Below are positions 25,661 through 35,185 of a DNA stretch of 64,000 bases, in pieces. Within the stretch, counting starts at the first letter, position 1. The number at the start of each line of letters is the position of its first letter. The stretch is taken from NCBI GenBank assembly GCA_937951955.1, contig CALGAD010000118.1, positions 6,798 to 70,797 of the forward strand, given 5' to 3'. Source of the stretch: an uncultured Bacillaceae bacterium. GTDB taxonomy: Bacteria; Bacillota; Bacilli; Bacillales; Caldibacillaceae. The notes under the pieces were generated by a model that saw only the letters and a program-made list of their open reading frames with translations, was not told the DNA's origin and did not search any database. A program made the position numbers and the translations under genes.

Positions 25661-28402
25661 TTGTTGTCACGATGGTATTCAAAACCTTCTCAAGACATCT
25701 TAGCAGAACTGCAAACAGATGTTGAGAAAGGCCTATCCAGCGCAGAGGCCCAAAAACGGCTGGAAAAATACGGTCCTAACCAATTCGAAGAGGGAGAAAA
25801 ATCCTCACTCTTGAAAATGCTATGGGACCAGATCAACGATCCATTAATCTGGATTTTGCTTGTCGCTGCGACGATTTCTGCAGTTGTCGGCGAATGGATC
25901 GATTCCCTCATCATTTTAGCCATTGTTGTAATTAACGCCATAATCGGTGTTGTTCAAGAATCAAAAGCTGAAAAGGCTTTAGAAGCCTTAAAAGAGATGT
26001 CTACCCCCCACGCTTTTGTTAAACGAGATGGTGAAATTAAAGAAATACCAGCCCAGGAAGTTGTACCTGGTGATATTGTCATTATAGATGCGGGCCGTTC
26101 AATACCTGCTGACTTGCGTTTAATCGAAACTGCAAACTTACAAGTAGAAGAATCCGCATTAACAGGTGAATCTGTGGCTGTTGATAAAGATGCATCCTTC
26201 CTTTCTGATGAAGATATTCCCCTAGGTGACCAAGTAAATATGGCCTTTATGAACACCGTTTCTACTTATGGACGTGGTGTTGGTGTCGCCGTCGCAACGG
26301 GAATGCAGACGGAAATGGGTAAAATTGCGAAAATGCTCGGATCCCAGCAAAAAGAAATCACCCCGTTGCAAAAGAGTATTGCCCAGCTCAGTAAGATTCT
26401 CAGTATCATTGCTCTGGCAGTCTGTGTGCTCTTCTTTATTGTCGGCGCCATTCAAGGCCGCGATTTATTAGATATGTTCCTAACCGCGATTAGTTTAGCG
26501 GTAGCTGCGATTCCTGAAGGTTTAGTTGCGATTGTAACAATCGTTCTGGCTATCGGTATGACCAACATGAGTAAGCGGAACGCGATTGTTCGGAAGCTTC
26601 CTGCTGTAGAAACTTTAGGTTCGGTTAGCGTGATTTGTTCCGATAAAACGGGAACATTAACCCAAAACAAAATGACCGTTACAAAAGTATTTGTTGATGG
26701 TAAAGAAATGGACATGGATGCTGTTCCAGTCAACAATCCAGCAACCGATGAACTTTTAACAGGTATGGCTCTTTGTTCAGATGCGACGGAAACAACCGGT
26801 GATCCAACAGAAATTGCCCTCGTTGTCGCAACGAAAAAGGTTGATAAGCCGAAAGAACAGCTGGATTCTAAGTACAAACGGGTCTTCGAACTTCCCTTCG
26901 ATTCTGATCGGAAACGGATGACAACGGTCCATCAGGATGGTGACTGTTACTTCTCCTTAACAAAAGGTGCCCTTGAAAGCATCTTGCCGAACGTCACATC
27001 GATTTATAAAGATGGACAGGTTCGACCGATTACCGAAGCTGATAAAGAAGAAATTCGCCAGGCTTCAGAAGCCATGTCCGATCAAGCACTTCGCGTATTA
27101 GCCCTGGCGAAACGGGAAAATGTCACGGAACAAGATTTTAATGAACAATTAGAAACGAATCTTACCTTTATCGGGTTAACGGGTATGATTGACCCGCCCC
27201 GGGAAGAAGTAAAAGATTCCATTAAACAAACGAAATCCGCCGGTATTACTACCGTTATGATTACCGGTGACCATCCAAAAACCGCACTGGCGATTGCGAA
27301 AGAACTCGGCATTGCCTCCAGCATTAATCAAACGATGACCGGAGCAGAAATCGATGAAGCCAGTGATGAAGAACTGAAAGAACGGGTTAAAACGGTTCGC
27401 GTCTTCGCCCGGGTATCACCAGAACATAAAGTTCGTATCGTTAAAGCTATTAAAGCCAATGGTAATATTGCATCCATGACCGGAGACGGTGTCAATGACG
27501 CACCTTCCTTGAAGCAAGCCGACGTTGGTGTTGCAATGGGTATTACCGGAACTGACGTGGCTAAAGGTGCTGCAGATATTGTTTTAACAGACGATAACTT
27601 CGCTACGATTGTTAATGCTGTTGAACAGGGTCGGAACATTTTTAACAATATTAAAAAGGCTGTACTGTTCCTCCTATCCTGTAACCTGGGAGAAATTACT
27701 GCCCTATTCCTTGGAATTCTGTTAAAATTACCGACACCGTTGACCGCTGTACAAATTCTCTTTGTTAACTTAATTACCGACTCCTTACCGGCCATTTCCT
27801 TAGGTATGGATCCCGATGATCCGGATGTTATGAAACAAAAACCCCGGAATCCGAAGGAAAGTATTTTACACGGTAACTACCTCTTTACAATATGTAACGG
27901 TATTCTCATCGGGTTGTTAACATTAGGAGCGTTCATCTTCGAACTGAATGTGGAAGTTAAACAATTGTACGCTGAAGGTTTATTAACATCGAACAGTATT
28001 TTTGCTCAAGACTGGTCACTGGCAAACCTTAAGGCCAACCCTGAATTAAACAACGCTTTAATTCACGCTCAAACATTAGCGTTTATCACATTGGCCATTT
28101 CCCAGTTGTCCCATTCCTTGAACTTAAGAAGCCGAATAAAATCCATCTTCCAGGTTGGCTTCTTCTCAAACAAATACTTAGTCGGTGCGATTATAATTGG
28201 AGTTTTAATCCAGTTAGCTCTCGTATATGTACCGGGCTTAAACACGATCTTTAACATTTTCCGGCTCGATGATATCACTGACTTTTATGTCTTATTAGTC
28301 GGTGCCATCACACCACTTCTAGTCAATGAAATCGTCAAGTTATTTAAACGGATGTTTACAAACGAAAATGAAAATGAAGATGCACCATCCCGTGCAGCAT
28401 AA
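25661..28402 (+). CDS. P2A-type calcium-transporting ATPase (YloB/PacL-like)
   Basis: About 913 residues. N-terminal cation-ATPase domain, TGES at about residue 170, membrane motif PEGL in AAIPEGLVAIVTIVLAIGMT (calcium-site helix M4), phosphorylation site DKTGTLTQNKMTV (about residue 328), and hinge TGDGVNDAPSLKQADVGVAMG. The C-terminal cation ATPase domain with its membrane helices is complete. Such pumps (SERCA relatives) export Ca2+, in some cases Mn2+. Three UUG codons in a row stand at 25658-25666; spacing from GGAG (25649-25652) favours 25661. It has its own promoter and terminator. Confidence 0.92.
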   Translation: MLSRWYSKPSQDILAELQTDVEKGLSSAEAQKRLEKYGPNQFEEGEKSSLLKMLWDQINDPLIWILLVAATISAVVGEWIDSLIILAIVVINAIIGVVQESKAEKALEALKEMSTPHAFVKRDGEIKEIPAQEVVPGDIVIIDAGRSIPADLRLIETANLQVEESALTGESVAVDKDASFLSDEDIPLGDQVNMAFMNTVSTYGRGVGVAVATGMQTEMGKIAKMLGSQQKEITPLQKSIAQLSKILSIIALAVCVLFFIVGAIQGRDLLDMFLTAISLAVAAIPEGLVAIVTIVLAIGMTNMSKRNAIVRKLPAVETLGSVSVICSDKTGTLTQNKMTVTKVFVDGKEMDMDAVPVNNPATDELLTGMALCSDATETTGDPTEIALVVATKKVDKPKEQLDSKYKRVFELPFDSDRKRMTTVHQDGDCYFSLTKGALESILPNVTSIYKDGQVRPITEADKEEIRQASEAMSDQALRVLALAKRENVTEQDFNEQLETNLTFIGLTGMIDPPREEVKDSIKQTKSAGITTVMITGDHPKTALAIAKELGIASSINQTMTGAEIDEASDEELKERVKTVRVFARVSPEHKVRIVKAIKANGNIASMTGDGVNDAPSLKQADVGVAMGITGTDVAKGAADIVLTDDNFATIVNAVEQGRNIFNNIKKAVLFLLSCNLGEITALFLGILLKLPTPLTAVQILFVNLITDSLPAISLGMDPDDPDVMKQKPRNPKESILHGNYLFTICNGILIGLLTLGAFIFELNVEVKQLYAEGLLTSNSIFAQDWSLANLKANPELNNALIHAQTLAFITLAISQLSHSLNLRSRIKSIFQVGFFSNKYLVGAIIIGVLIQLALVYVPGLNTIFNIFRLDDITDFYVLLVGAITPLLVNEIVKLFKRMFTNENENEDAPSRAA

Positions 28403-28412
28403 AAACTCGATG

Positions 28413-28447
28413 AAAAAAGGGTCAGCTTATAAGCTGATCCTTTTTTA
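28413..28447 (+). terminator. Terminator of the Ca-type ATPase
   Basis: Stem AAAAAAGGGTCAGCTT with AAGCTGATCCTTTTTT. Confidence 0.88.
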
Positions 28448-28519
28448 TTTCATTCAACGTGCGACCTTTTGCAAAAAAATTCGTCTACCTATATGAACGA
28501 ATGAAAAGGAGGTCAATCG

Positions 28520-29716
28520 ATGAAGCGCATGATATTCGGACTTTTCCTGTTACTCCTTGCAGGTTGCACGCAAGTAAGCTCCAATTATTATGAAGAAGAT
28601 GACTATCAAAAAATCGCTGAAGCAAACAATCGTTTTGCCTTTGATTTGCATGAACAGCTCGTGCAGGTTGACCAAAACGAGAATATCTTTTTCTCCCCCA
28701 TCAGCATTCACATGGCTCTTTCTATGACGGCAAATGGCGCAAGTGGCGATACAGAAAAACAAATGCTAGACGTACTCCATTCCGATCATATGAGTATTGA
28801 ACAACTAAATCGTGGACATGCATCCTTTTTAGATCTCATTGCTAAAAAAGATTATGGAGTAACTTTAAATATTGGCAACTCTCTCTGGTTAAAAGAAGAT
28901 TATCCTTTTGTAAAAAACTTTGTTGATGACGTAAACGGTTATTATCGTGCTGAAGTGAATGAAGTCGACTTTTTGCAGGAAAAAACAAAGGGGGAAATCA
29001 ATAACTGGGTGAAAAACAAAACGAATAATAAGATTGACAAAATTGTCGAGCAAATTGACCCATCCACGGTCCTATATTTAATCAATGCTATCTATTTTAA
29101 AGGTGACTGGGACTCTCCCTTCAACGATGCATTAACGTACGAAGATTCGTTTACCCTTCCTGATGGGAATACGAAACGAACTCCTTTCATGGTACAAGAT
29201 GGCGAGTTCAATTATTTTGAAAACAATCATTTCCAGGCCATTGAATTGCCTTATGCAAATCACGATGCGAGCATGTTTATTTTCTTACCAAAAGAAGATG
29301 TGAACTTGGAGCAATTTTACGATAACCTGTCTCTTGAAGCATGGAATAGCTGGAAAAGCCAATTTGCAAAAAGGGAAGGAACGATTACTTTACCGAAATT
29401 TCAAATGGAATATGAAACGGTGTTAAACGATATATTAATGGAATTAGGTATGACGGATGCCTTCACGGCCAGTGCCGATTTTACGAATATGGTCGATGGT
29501 GGTGGGGTTGCAGTTAGTGAGGTTCGACATAAAAGTTTTATTGAAGTGAATGAGCAAGGTACCGAAGCTGCAGCAGCCACTTCCGTTGCCGTGGTAGAAC
29601 TGGCCGCACCAGTAGATTCGTTTACGATGCACGTAAACCGGCCCTTCTTCTTCCTGATTGAAGAAAACAGCTCGCAAATGATTCTATTTATGGGAGAAGT
29701 GAGTGAACCGCAATAA
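28520..29716 (+). CDS. Serpin family serine protease inhibitor, lipoprotein
   Basis: 398 residues. A short signal peptide ends in the lipobox LLLAGC (Cys17), so the protein should be lipid-anchored outside the cell. The serpin fold is complete: NIFFSPISIHMALSMTANGA, YLINAIYFKGDWDSPF, ELPYANHDASMFIFLP, and the C-terminal HVNRPFFFLIEENSSQMILFMG. The reactive-loop hinge EQGTEAAAATS has the small residues needed for loop insertion, so it should be inhibitory. Counting from the hinge puts P1 at Leu in VVELAAPV, suggesting chymotrypsin- or subtilisin-like targets. Serpins are scattered in bacteria, often thermophiles. Ribosome binding site AAAGGAGG upstream. Monocistronic. Confidence 0.94.
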   Translation: MKRMIFGLFLLLLAGCTQVSSNYYEEDDYQKIAEANNRFAFDLHEQLVQVDQNENIFFSPISIHMALSMTANGASGDTEKQMLDVLHSDHMSIEQLNRGHASFLDLIAKKDYGVTLNIGNSLWLKEDYPFVKNFVDDVNGYYRAEVNEVDFLQEKTKGEINNWVKNKTNNKIDKIVEQIDPSTVLYLINAIYFKGDWDSPFNDALTYEDSFTLPDGNTKRTPFMVQDGEFNYFENNHFQAIELPYANHDASMFIFLPKEDVNLEQFYDNLSLEAWNSWKSQFAKREGTITLPKFQMEYETVLNDILMELGMTDAFTASADFTNMVDGGGVAVSEVRHKSFIEVNEQGTEAAAATSVAVVELAAPVDSFTMHVNRPFFFLIEENSSQMILFMGEVSEPQ

Positions 29717-29748
29717 TTAGGTGCAAATTCTAACCGGTTTAACAAAGA

Positions 29749-29787
29749 GACAGGTGGAGCAAGTTTTACCACCTGTCTTGTTTGTTT
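29749..29787 (+). terminator. Serpin gene terminator
   Basis: GACAGGTGG pairs with CCACCTGTC, then TTGTTTGTTT. It lies between the converging serpin and exporter units. Confidence 0.85.
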
Positions 29788-29817
29788 CAACTTCTTCATT
29801 ATTTTCAAATAAAAGTC

Positions 29818-30936
29818 CTACCCGCTCCGTTTTTCCATCACATTGATGCCAATACCCATCAAAACGACGCCCATAAACACGAGTACCGCCATGCTCGGTA
29901 ACAAATCCTGAACCGGCATTTGGTAAAGCGTCGCCAGTTTCAGCGCCTCCATTCCATACGTAATCGGAATAAGCTTCGATAAGAATAACATAATATCCGA
30001 TGTGACAATCTCAAGCGGCCAGTATGCCCCGCCCAGCATACCGAAACTGACGGAAATCAAAGGGATTAATACATTAAAATGCTGTTCATTTTTCGAAATA
30101 CTGACAACACAGAGGGATAAAGCGACGATACAAAATACGTAAGGGATTAAAATGAGTAATGTTTTGGCAAATCCTCCATAAAAATCAATCCCGATCACAT
30201 AGCGAAACAGGGCAAAAACAGCGACGACTTGAATATAACCGACAGCAAAACTATACAGCAAATTCCCCATATACATTTGCCATTTCTTTAAAGGAGATAA
30301 AATCATCCGATTCCAAATGCCGGACTGTTTTTCCTGTAAAATAAAGAGCACATTATAGGCAATCGTGTAAATGACGAAAAATAAAGTAAATCCAAATAAA
30401 CTTTGTAAATTCATATCCACTTTTACCGTTTTATCGCTATAAAAGTACTCACTTTGTATGGAAAATAACGGATTTTCTTTTTGTTTTGCCAAATCTTCCT
30501 GCAAACTGACAATATCCACAACTTGCCCATGTTCTTCCGCTGCTTCAATAATGCTTTCATTTAAAAACAAATCGGTATAGGCCGATTGAAGCAACTGATA
30601 CAATAGATTGGCATTGGGGGTTTCTGTAGCTACATAAACTTTGAAATCATCATGATCAAGAAATACGATTGCTTCCACGCGATGATCTTCAAGAGCTTGC
30701 TTCGCCTCTGTTTCCGTTGTCAATTGGAATTCAAACACTTCCGATTCGGTAATCCTGGACCAGGTTTCTGTTTTTTCAACATCTTTTATATTGGTAAAAA
30801 CCGGTATTTCATGTTTTACATCTATACCGAGACCGCCGATTAAATAAGCAAATATTAAGATTAAGATCGTCATCGTAATGAACGTCCACGGTGTGCGGAG
30901 AAAGAGTTGCCATTTTGCTTTTAAAATTGCCCTCAA
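29818..30936 (-). CDS. ABC-2 exporter permease (LnrN-like)
   Basis: 372 residues: an N-terminal helix, an extracellular domain (about residues 45-175), then five or six helices with the ABC-2 motif LQEKQSGIWNRMILSPLKKWQMYMG. The start is UUG 30936, overlapping the stop of the preceding permease by four bases, with AGGGGG eight bases upstream. Last gene of the ATPase-permease-permease set; the two permeases should form a heterodimer. Gene order matches B. subtilis lnrLMN (linearmycin resistance), so export of amphipathic antibiotics or lipids is likely. Confidence 0.87.
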   Translation of the reverse strand: MRAILKAKWQLFLRTPWTFITMTILILIFAYLIGGLGIDVKHEIPVFTNIKDVEKTETWSRITESEVFEFQLTTETEAKQALEDHRVEAIVFLDHDDFKVYVATETPNANLLYQLLQSAYTDLFLNESIIEAAEEHGQVVDIVSLQEDLAKQKENPLFSIQSEYFYSDKTVKVDMNLQSLFGFTLFFVIYTIAYNVLFILQEKQSGIWNRMILSPLKKWQMYMGNLLYSFAVGYIQVVAVFALFRYVIGIDFYGGFAKTLLILIPYVFCIVALSLCVVSISKNEQHFNVLIPLISVSFGMLGGAYWPLEIVTSDIMLFLSKLIPITYGMEALKLATLYQMPVQDLLPSMAVLVFMGVVLMGIGINVMEKRSG

Positions 30937-32198
30937 GTTTTTAACCCCCTTTTCGGGAAACTAATGGCGCCTATCATGGTTAACACCAAACCTAGCATGA
31001 TTAAATACATAGCGTTCCCGGTAACGACTTCTATCCCGTATCCTTGCATCAATTGTAAAATGGTCTCCATCGCAGCACCATTAGGCGTATAATCCCCTAA
31101 TGATTGGATCAGCGGCGAAAGTGTATGCACCGGTACAAAACTTCCACCCAGGAAAGACATCGTCATGACAATGAAGCTGATAAAGAAATTGGCGACGGAT
31201 TGGGAATCCACATAAAAGGTAATCGCTGTTAGGAGCGAGGCAATTCCGCCAACTGCCACACAAAGAGCGAAATTAATTGCGAGAAACGCCAGTATATCAT
31301 CAAAGCGGATTTGAAAGACAAGGGCACAAACTCCGTATAAAATCATTTGCTGAATAAAGGCTAATACAATCGCTGAGATAAACGTCCCGATAAAATACGG
31401 CCAGCGCGTACCATTGGCAATAAGGATTCGATCAACAACCAGATTCTTTTTCTCATCCAGTACAACATTACTAATATAAGGGGCAATAAACAGGACAAAC
31501 ATGACACTCATCGCAGCGGTGTAATACTGGAAAGACTGAACCGGCTCCTTTGCATTGAGCATTTCAATCGAACCGACAACATCCCGCTCTAATTCATCTA
31601 ACCGCAGTTCTACACCGTAATTGCCGGCTACCGTTAAAGCAGAAAAATGCTTTTGAAACGTGATTAAAATTTCTTCGACCATTTTCACTGTATAATTTTC
31701 ATCGCCATTTTTTAACAAAGTTAACTGGCTGTCACGATCTTCCTGAAAAAAGATTCGTGATAACGTATCGAAATGAAAGTTTTCCGGAACAACGATAAGA
31801 GCGGTATACTCACCACTGTTTTGCAATTCTTCAAGAAATTCTCCCGTAAATTCTCGGTATTCAATGTAATCCTGTAATTCTTCATCACCAAGTACATCTT
31901 CTTTTAATACCTTTAGCGGCATAACTGATTCTGCCTGTTCCTTGATGATGGCTTTGGCCTGTTCCGGAATATTTGCTTCATCTACTTTTTCTTTAAACTC
32001 AGCCAGTTCTTTCTCGGCATCTCCGTATTCAACAAATGCTACTTTCGCATGGAGGGCTTCCGTTTCCCCATCGATAAAACTTCTTAGAGAGAAACTTAAT
32101 ATGGTTGTTAAAATTAACGGCATGGCAAGGAGAATGAGTAACTCTTGCGGTTTGGCGATAATGAGGAGTAACTGTTTTTTGACAAAAGTCCAGATCAT
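30933..32198 (-). CDS. ABC-2 exporter permease (LnrM-like)
   Basis: 421 residues with the same layout as its partner: one N-terminal helix, a long acidic extracellular region (residues 45-220), and a C-terminal bundle beginning DEKKNLVVDRILIANGTRWPYF. Start ATG 32198 with AGGAGGG upstream, 11 bases after the ATPase stop. It is translationally coupled to the downstream permease. Probable heterodimer half of an LnrLMN-type exporter. Confidence 0.87.
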   Translation of the reverse strand: MIWTFVKKQLLLIIAKPQELLILLAMPLILTTILSFSLRSFIDGETEALHAKVAFVEYGDAEKELAEFKEKVDEANIPEQAKAIIKEQAESVMPLKVLKEDVLGDEELQDYIEYREFTGEFLEELQNSGEYTALIVVPENFHFDTLSRIFFQEDRDSQLTLLKNGDENYTVKMVEEILITFQKHFSALTVAGNYGVELRLDELERDVVGSIEMLNAKEPVQSFQYYTAAMSVMFVLFIAPYISNVVLDEKKNLVVDRILIANGTRWPYFIGTFISAIVLAFIQQMILYGVCALVFQIRFDDILAFLAINFALCVAVGGIASLLTAITFYVDSQSVANFFISFIVMTMSFLGGSFVPVHTLSPLIQSLGDYTPNGAAMETILQLMQGYGIEVVTGNAMYLIMLGLVLTMIGAISFPKRGLKT

Positions 32199-32209
32199 CC
32201 GTATCCCTC

Positions 32210-33142
32210 CTAATCCCTGAGCGCCCGCCCGGTTAAGTGGAGAAAGACATCTTCTAAAGTCGGCGTTTTTACCTCAATCGCTGCAAGCTCAACACCGGAT
32301 TGCTCTGCCATAGATAAAACGCGTGTAAACACATTAACTTCCTTCGGTACCATGACTTGAATCGAACTGTCGTAAACCATCACTTGCCGAAAAACCGGAT
32401 CAGCCTTGAGTAATTCGACAAATTGCTTGCGAACTTGATCGAGTTTAATCGTGATCGTATTTTCCTGCGATAATATATTTTTTAGCTCCTCTTTCGTTCC
32501 GGAGGCAATGATATGACCTTTATCCATAATATAGATTCGTTGACAGAGATACTCGACTTCCTCCATGTAATGACTCGTATAAAGGACGGTAATTCCCTTT
32601 TCTTGATTCAAGCGTTTAACCGTGTCTAAAATATAAGTCCGGGATTGCGGGTCAATACCAACGGTCGGTTCATCCATGATTACAAGTTGCGGGTTGTGTA
32701 AAAGTGCAACGCCAATATTGAGGCGACGTTTCATACCACCGGAAAATTTTTTCACCTTTTCTTTTCTTTTGTCTGCAAGCCCGATAATCTCCAATACTTC
32801 GTCCATCCGCTTCTTCAGGTCCCGCCCTTTTAATCGATAAATTCTACCGAAAAACTCGAGATTTTCTTCGGCGGTTAAATCTTGATACAATGCAATTTCT
32901 TGCGGTACGACACCGAGAATGGCACGAATTTTTTCGGGATGTTTAATAATGCTTTCATTGTACAGCCGGATATCCCCGCTATTCGGCTCGATTAAGGTGG
33001 CGATCATGGAAATCGTTGTAGACTTCCCTGCACCGTTCGGTCCGAGCAGTCCTACGATCTCACCTTGTTCTAAAAATAAATTCACACCGTTTACAGCAAA
33101 ATTTTTCTTAAACCTTTTCGTTAAATCGAGTACTTCTAGCAT
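32210..33142 (-). CDS. ABC exporter ATP-binding protein (LnrL-like)
   Basis: 310 residues from ATG 33142 (GGGGTG five bases upstream); the longer frame to 33211 has no better site. Walker A GPNGAGKST, Q-loop GVVPQEIALYQDLT, signature FSGGMKRRLNIGVALL, Walker B LVIMDEPTVGIDPQ and switch His in YTSHYMEE. The C-terminal extension ends in LEDVFLHLTGRALRD, as usual in the DrrA/CcmA-like group. It drives the two permeases downstream. The preceding two-component genes end at a terminator, so this three-gene unit has its own promoter, probably switched by the neighbouring response regulator. Confidence 0.9.
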   Translation of the reverse strand: MLEVLDLTKRFKKNFAVNGVNLFLEQGEIVGLLGPNGAGKSTTISMIATLIEPNSGDIRLYNESIIKHPEKIRAILGVVPQEIALYQDLTAEENLEFFGRIYRLKGRDLKKRMDEVLEIIGLADKRKEKVKKFSGGMKRRLNIGVALLHNPQLVIMDEPTVGIDPQSRTYILDTVKRLNQEKGITVLYTSHYMEEVEYLCQRIYIMDKGHIIASGTKEELKNILSQENTITIKLDQVRKQFVELLKADPVFRQVMVYDSSIQVMVPKEVNVFTRVLSMAEQSGVELAAIEVKTPTLEDVFLHLTGRALRD

Positions 33143-33229
33143 CCTTTCACCCCTTCGCTTTTGTTTATATTGTAAAAAATACGGTGCGCTTTCCCCACTG
33201 CCTGCAGTCACTTCAATAATTGGAAAAGT

Positions 33230-33243
33230 ATGACTCGAGTCAT
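33230..33243. promoter_or_regulatory. Perfect 14-bp palindrome upstream of the exporter operon
   Basis: ATGACTCGAGTCAT, about 90 bp before the ATPase start and after the regulator's terminator. Position suits a binding site for the LuxR-type response regulator. Inference only. Confidence 0.45.
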
Positions 33244-33279
33244 TTTTTATCTGAGAAATGAAATAAAGATATTTAATAA

Positions 33280-33314
33280 TTCCAAAATAAAACAGGGGTT
33301 ATCGCTCCCCTGTT
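33280..33314 (-). terminator. Terminator of the two-component operon
   Basis: AACAGGGG (33291-33298) with CCCCTGTT (33307-33314), then TTTATTTT on the minus strand. Confidence 0.82.
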
Positions 33315-33348
33315 CAGTTAGTTAAAACTTGTATGATTATGTACAGAC

Positions 33349-33981
33349 TTATGAAAGATCATTTTTCACAGCAAAAATTGCGAGTTGTGTTCGATCGCGT
33401 AAATCGAGTTTATGCAAAATCTGGCTAATATGATTTTTAACCGTTCCGACGGACAAATACAGTTCCCGGGCAATCTCTTTATTTGTTTTTCCCTGACCGA
33501 CGAGCCGGATAATGTCCAGTTCCCGTTCCGTAAGCGGGATGTCAATTTTTTGTTCTTTTTTCCGCTCCAATAGTTTCGGCATAACTTTCGCTGTAACATC
33601 CTCGTGAATCGGCATCGCCCCTCGCATTACGCTGTACACGGCTTCCACCAAATCCTCTTGCTCGGCGGTTTTCAACATAAAAGCATTGGCACCGTATTGC
33701 AGGGCTTGAATCGCATATTCATCATCATTAAACGTTGTTAATATGAGAATTTTCACATCGGGCCAGCGCGATTTAATAATCCGCGTTGCTTCCAGTCCGT
33801 TCATCACCGGCATGCGAATATCCATCATGACGAGATCTACGATATGCTCTTCCATTTTTTGAATCGCTTCCTTACCGTTACCGGCTTCAGCCACAACCCG
33901 TAATTGCGAATCTTGTTCGAGCATCAATTTTAACCCTTGCCGGACAAGCTGCTGGTCTTCAGCAATTAATATATTCCACAA
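33349..33981 (-). CDS. NarL/FixJ-type response regulator (LnrK-like)
   Basis: About 210 residues. The receiver domain has the acidic pocket in LIAEDQ, phospho-acceptor Asp in LVMMDIRMP, conserved Thr in ILTTFND and Lys in FMLKTAE. The C-terminal LuxR-type helix-turn-helix is LTERELDIIRLVGQGKTNKE and on to VGTVKNHISQILHKL. I favour UUG 33981 as start (reads MWNILIAEDQ, GGGGTG six bases upstream) over GTG 33990, which would overlap the kinase stop. Partner of the histidine kinase just upstream; likely activator of the exporter operon downstream, as LnrK is for lnrLMN. Confidence 0.9.
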   Translation of the reverse strand: MWNILIAEDQQLVRQGLKLMLEQDSQLRVVAEAGNGKEAIQKMEEHIVDLVMMDIRMPVMNGLEATRIIKSRWPDVKILILTTFNDDEYAIQALQYGANAFMLKTAEQEDLVEAVYSVMRGAMPIHEDVTAKVMPKLLERKKEQKIDIPLTERELDIIRLVGQGKTNKEIARELYLSVGTVKNHISQILHKLDLRDRTQLAIFAVKNDLS

Positions 33982-33986
33982 TGCCT

Positions 33987-35069
33987 TCACCCCATTTTTG
34001 GCGGAAAATGTCCTTTTAAATAAAAATGTGTCTCCGTTTGATAGGCCAATAGTTCTCCCCCCAGCTTTTCCACCCGCTCCCGTAAATTTTGAATACCGAA
34101 GCCTTCTGCAAAAGGGGTTTTCTGAGGGATGCGATTTTTAATCATGAATTCAATATGACCAATCGCCGAACGTCCCAATTCAACATAGACTTCTCTTACA
34201 TGGCCATGCCGCATCGCATTCGTGAGGCCTTCCTGAATGACGCGATACAGGACGACCCCTTCTTCATTCGTCAATTTTGTCGAAAGAATGCCCTTTTTCG
34301 TAGTAAAGTGAACGACGAGATGACTTTCCGATTCTAACCTTTTAATCAACTGGATAATCGTGGAGATTCCTTCAATTTCTTCGCTCCTCAATGCTTTCAC
34401 CGCTCGCCGTGTTTCTTCCAGGCTATCTTTTGCCAATTCTTTCAAAGGGGCAATTTTGTCTGCCCCGTATTCCAGTACGGCCACTTCCAGCTGCATGAGC
34501 AATGCGGTTAATTTATGCCCGACGGAATCGTGAATGTCTCTGGCGATTTTTGTCCGTTCCTCATTCCGGGCTTCTTCTTCAGCTAAACTGGCCAGCCTTT
34601 TGACTTGCCGATATTCACCGGCTAAAACTTCATACATTTCCTGGAGCTGACCCCGTTCGGAAACGGCGGTGTTACTCATTGTAGCCAGTACATAAAACAC
34701 AATGACAAAACCGAGCCAAGAAATCTCATCCATCCAGAAGAGAGCGATGCCATGAAGGATGATCGAAAAAACCGCATAAAGTTTAAACTCGCGCTCTTTC
34801 AAGTCCTTTATCGCTTCAAGTGAAAAAACCCAGACGATGAATAACAGAAGCGCATGTTGATTCTGCGTGATGAACATAAACAGGACGATGATGGAAAGGT
34901 GCATGACGAAATACAATAAAAGTGGCTTTTTAGCAACCGGTAAAAAGTAATAAAGACTGATAACGATAGCACAGAGCAATAATGTATACGGATTAGACCA
35001 GCTATTTTCTTTGTAAAAGTAAAGCAACCATAGTCCAAGATGGAGTCCGATTCGAAGAAATGACCACAT
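33987..35069 (-). CDS. Sensor histidine kinase, HisKA_3 family (LnrJ-like)
   Basis: 360 residues. Five or six N-terminal membrane helices (about residues 1-150) with almost no extracellular domain, a short coiled coil, then the dimerisation/phospho-acceptor motif ERTKIARDIHDSVGHKLTAL (His in DIHD) and an ATPase domain with the N box VIQEGLTNAMRHGHV and GFGIQNLRERVEKLGG. Membrane-buried sensors of this type (LnrJ, DesK, LiaS relatives) detect perturbation or a lipophilic ligand in the membrane. First gene of the kinase-regulator pair; an RBS AGGG precedes ATG 35069. Confidence 0.9.
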   Translation of the reverse strand: MWSFLRIGLHLGLWLLYFYKENSWSNPYTLLLCAIVISLYYFLPVAKKPLLLYFVMHLSIIVLFMFITQNQHALLLFIVWVFSLEAIKDLKEREFKLYAVFSIILHGIALFWMDEISWLGFVIVFYVLATMSNTAVSERGQLQEMYEVLAGEYRQVKRLASLAEEEARNEERTKIARDIHDSVGHKLTALLMQLEVAVLEYGADKIAPLKELAKDSLEETRRAVKALRSEEIEGISTIIQLIKRLESESHLVVHFTTKKGILSTKLTNEEGVVLYRVIQEGLTNAMRHGHVREVYVELGRSAIGHIEFMIKNRIPQKTPFAEGFGIQNLRERVEKLGGELLAYQTETHFYLKGHFPPKMG

Positions 35070-35141
35070 AGTATCCCTACTTTACGATACAAACAATTAT
35101 ATTAATATTGTAAATCATTTCGGAAGAATTTTTTTATTTTT

Positions 35142-35177
35142 TTAATAATAAACGTCAGGGGAATTGTTCCCTGACGT
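35142..35177 (-). terminator. floT terminator
   Basis: ACGTCAGGG pairs with CCCTGACGT, followed by a T/A-rich stretch on the minus strand. Confidence 0.85.
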
Positions 35178-35185
35178 CTTCGTGA

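Noticed and set aside
26452..26877. 141-codon frame antisense to the Ca-type ATPase (and 27328-27795)
   Set aside because: Shadow of a well-conserved gene; no ribosome binding site or promoter.
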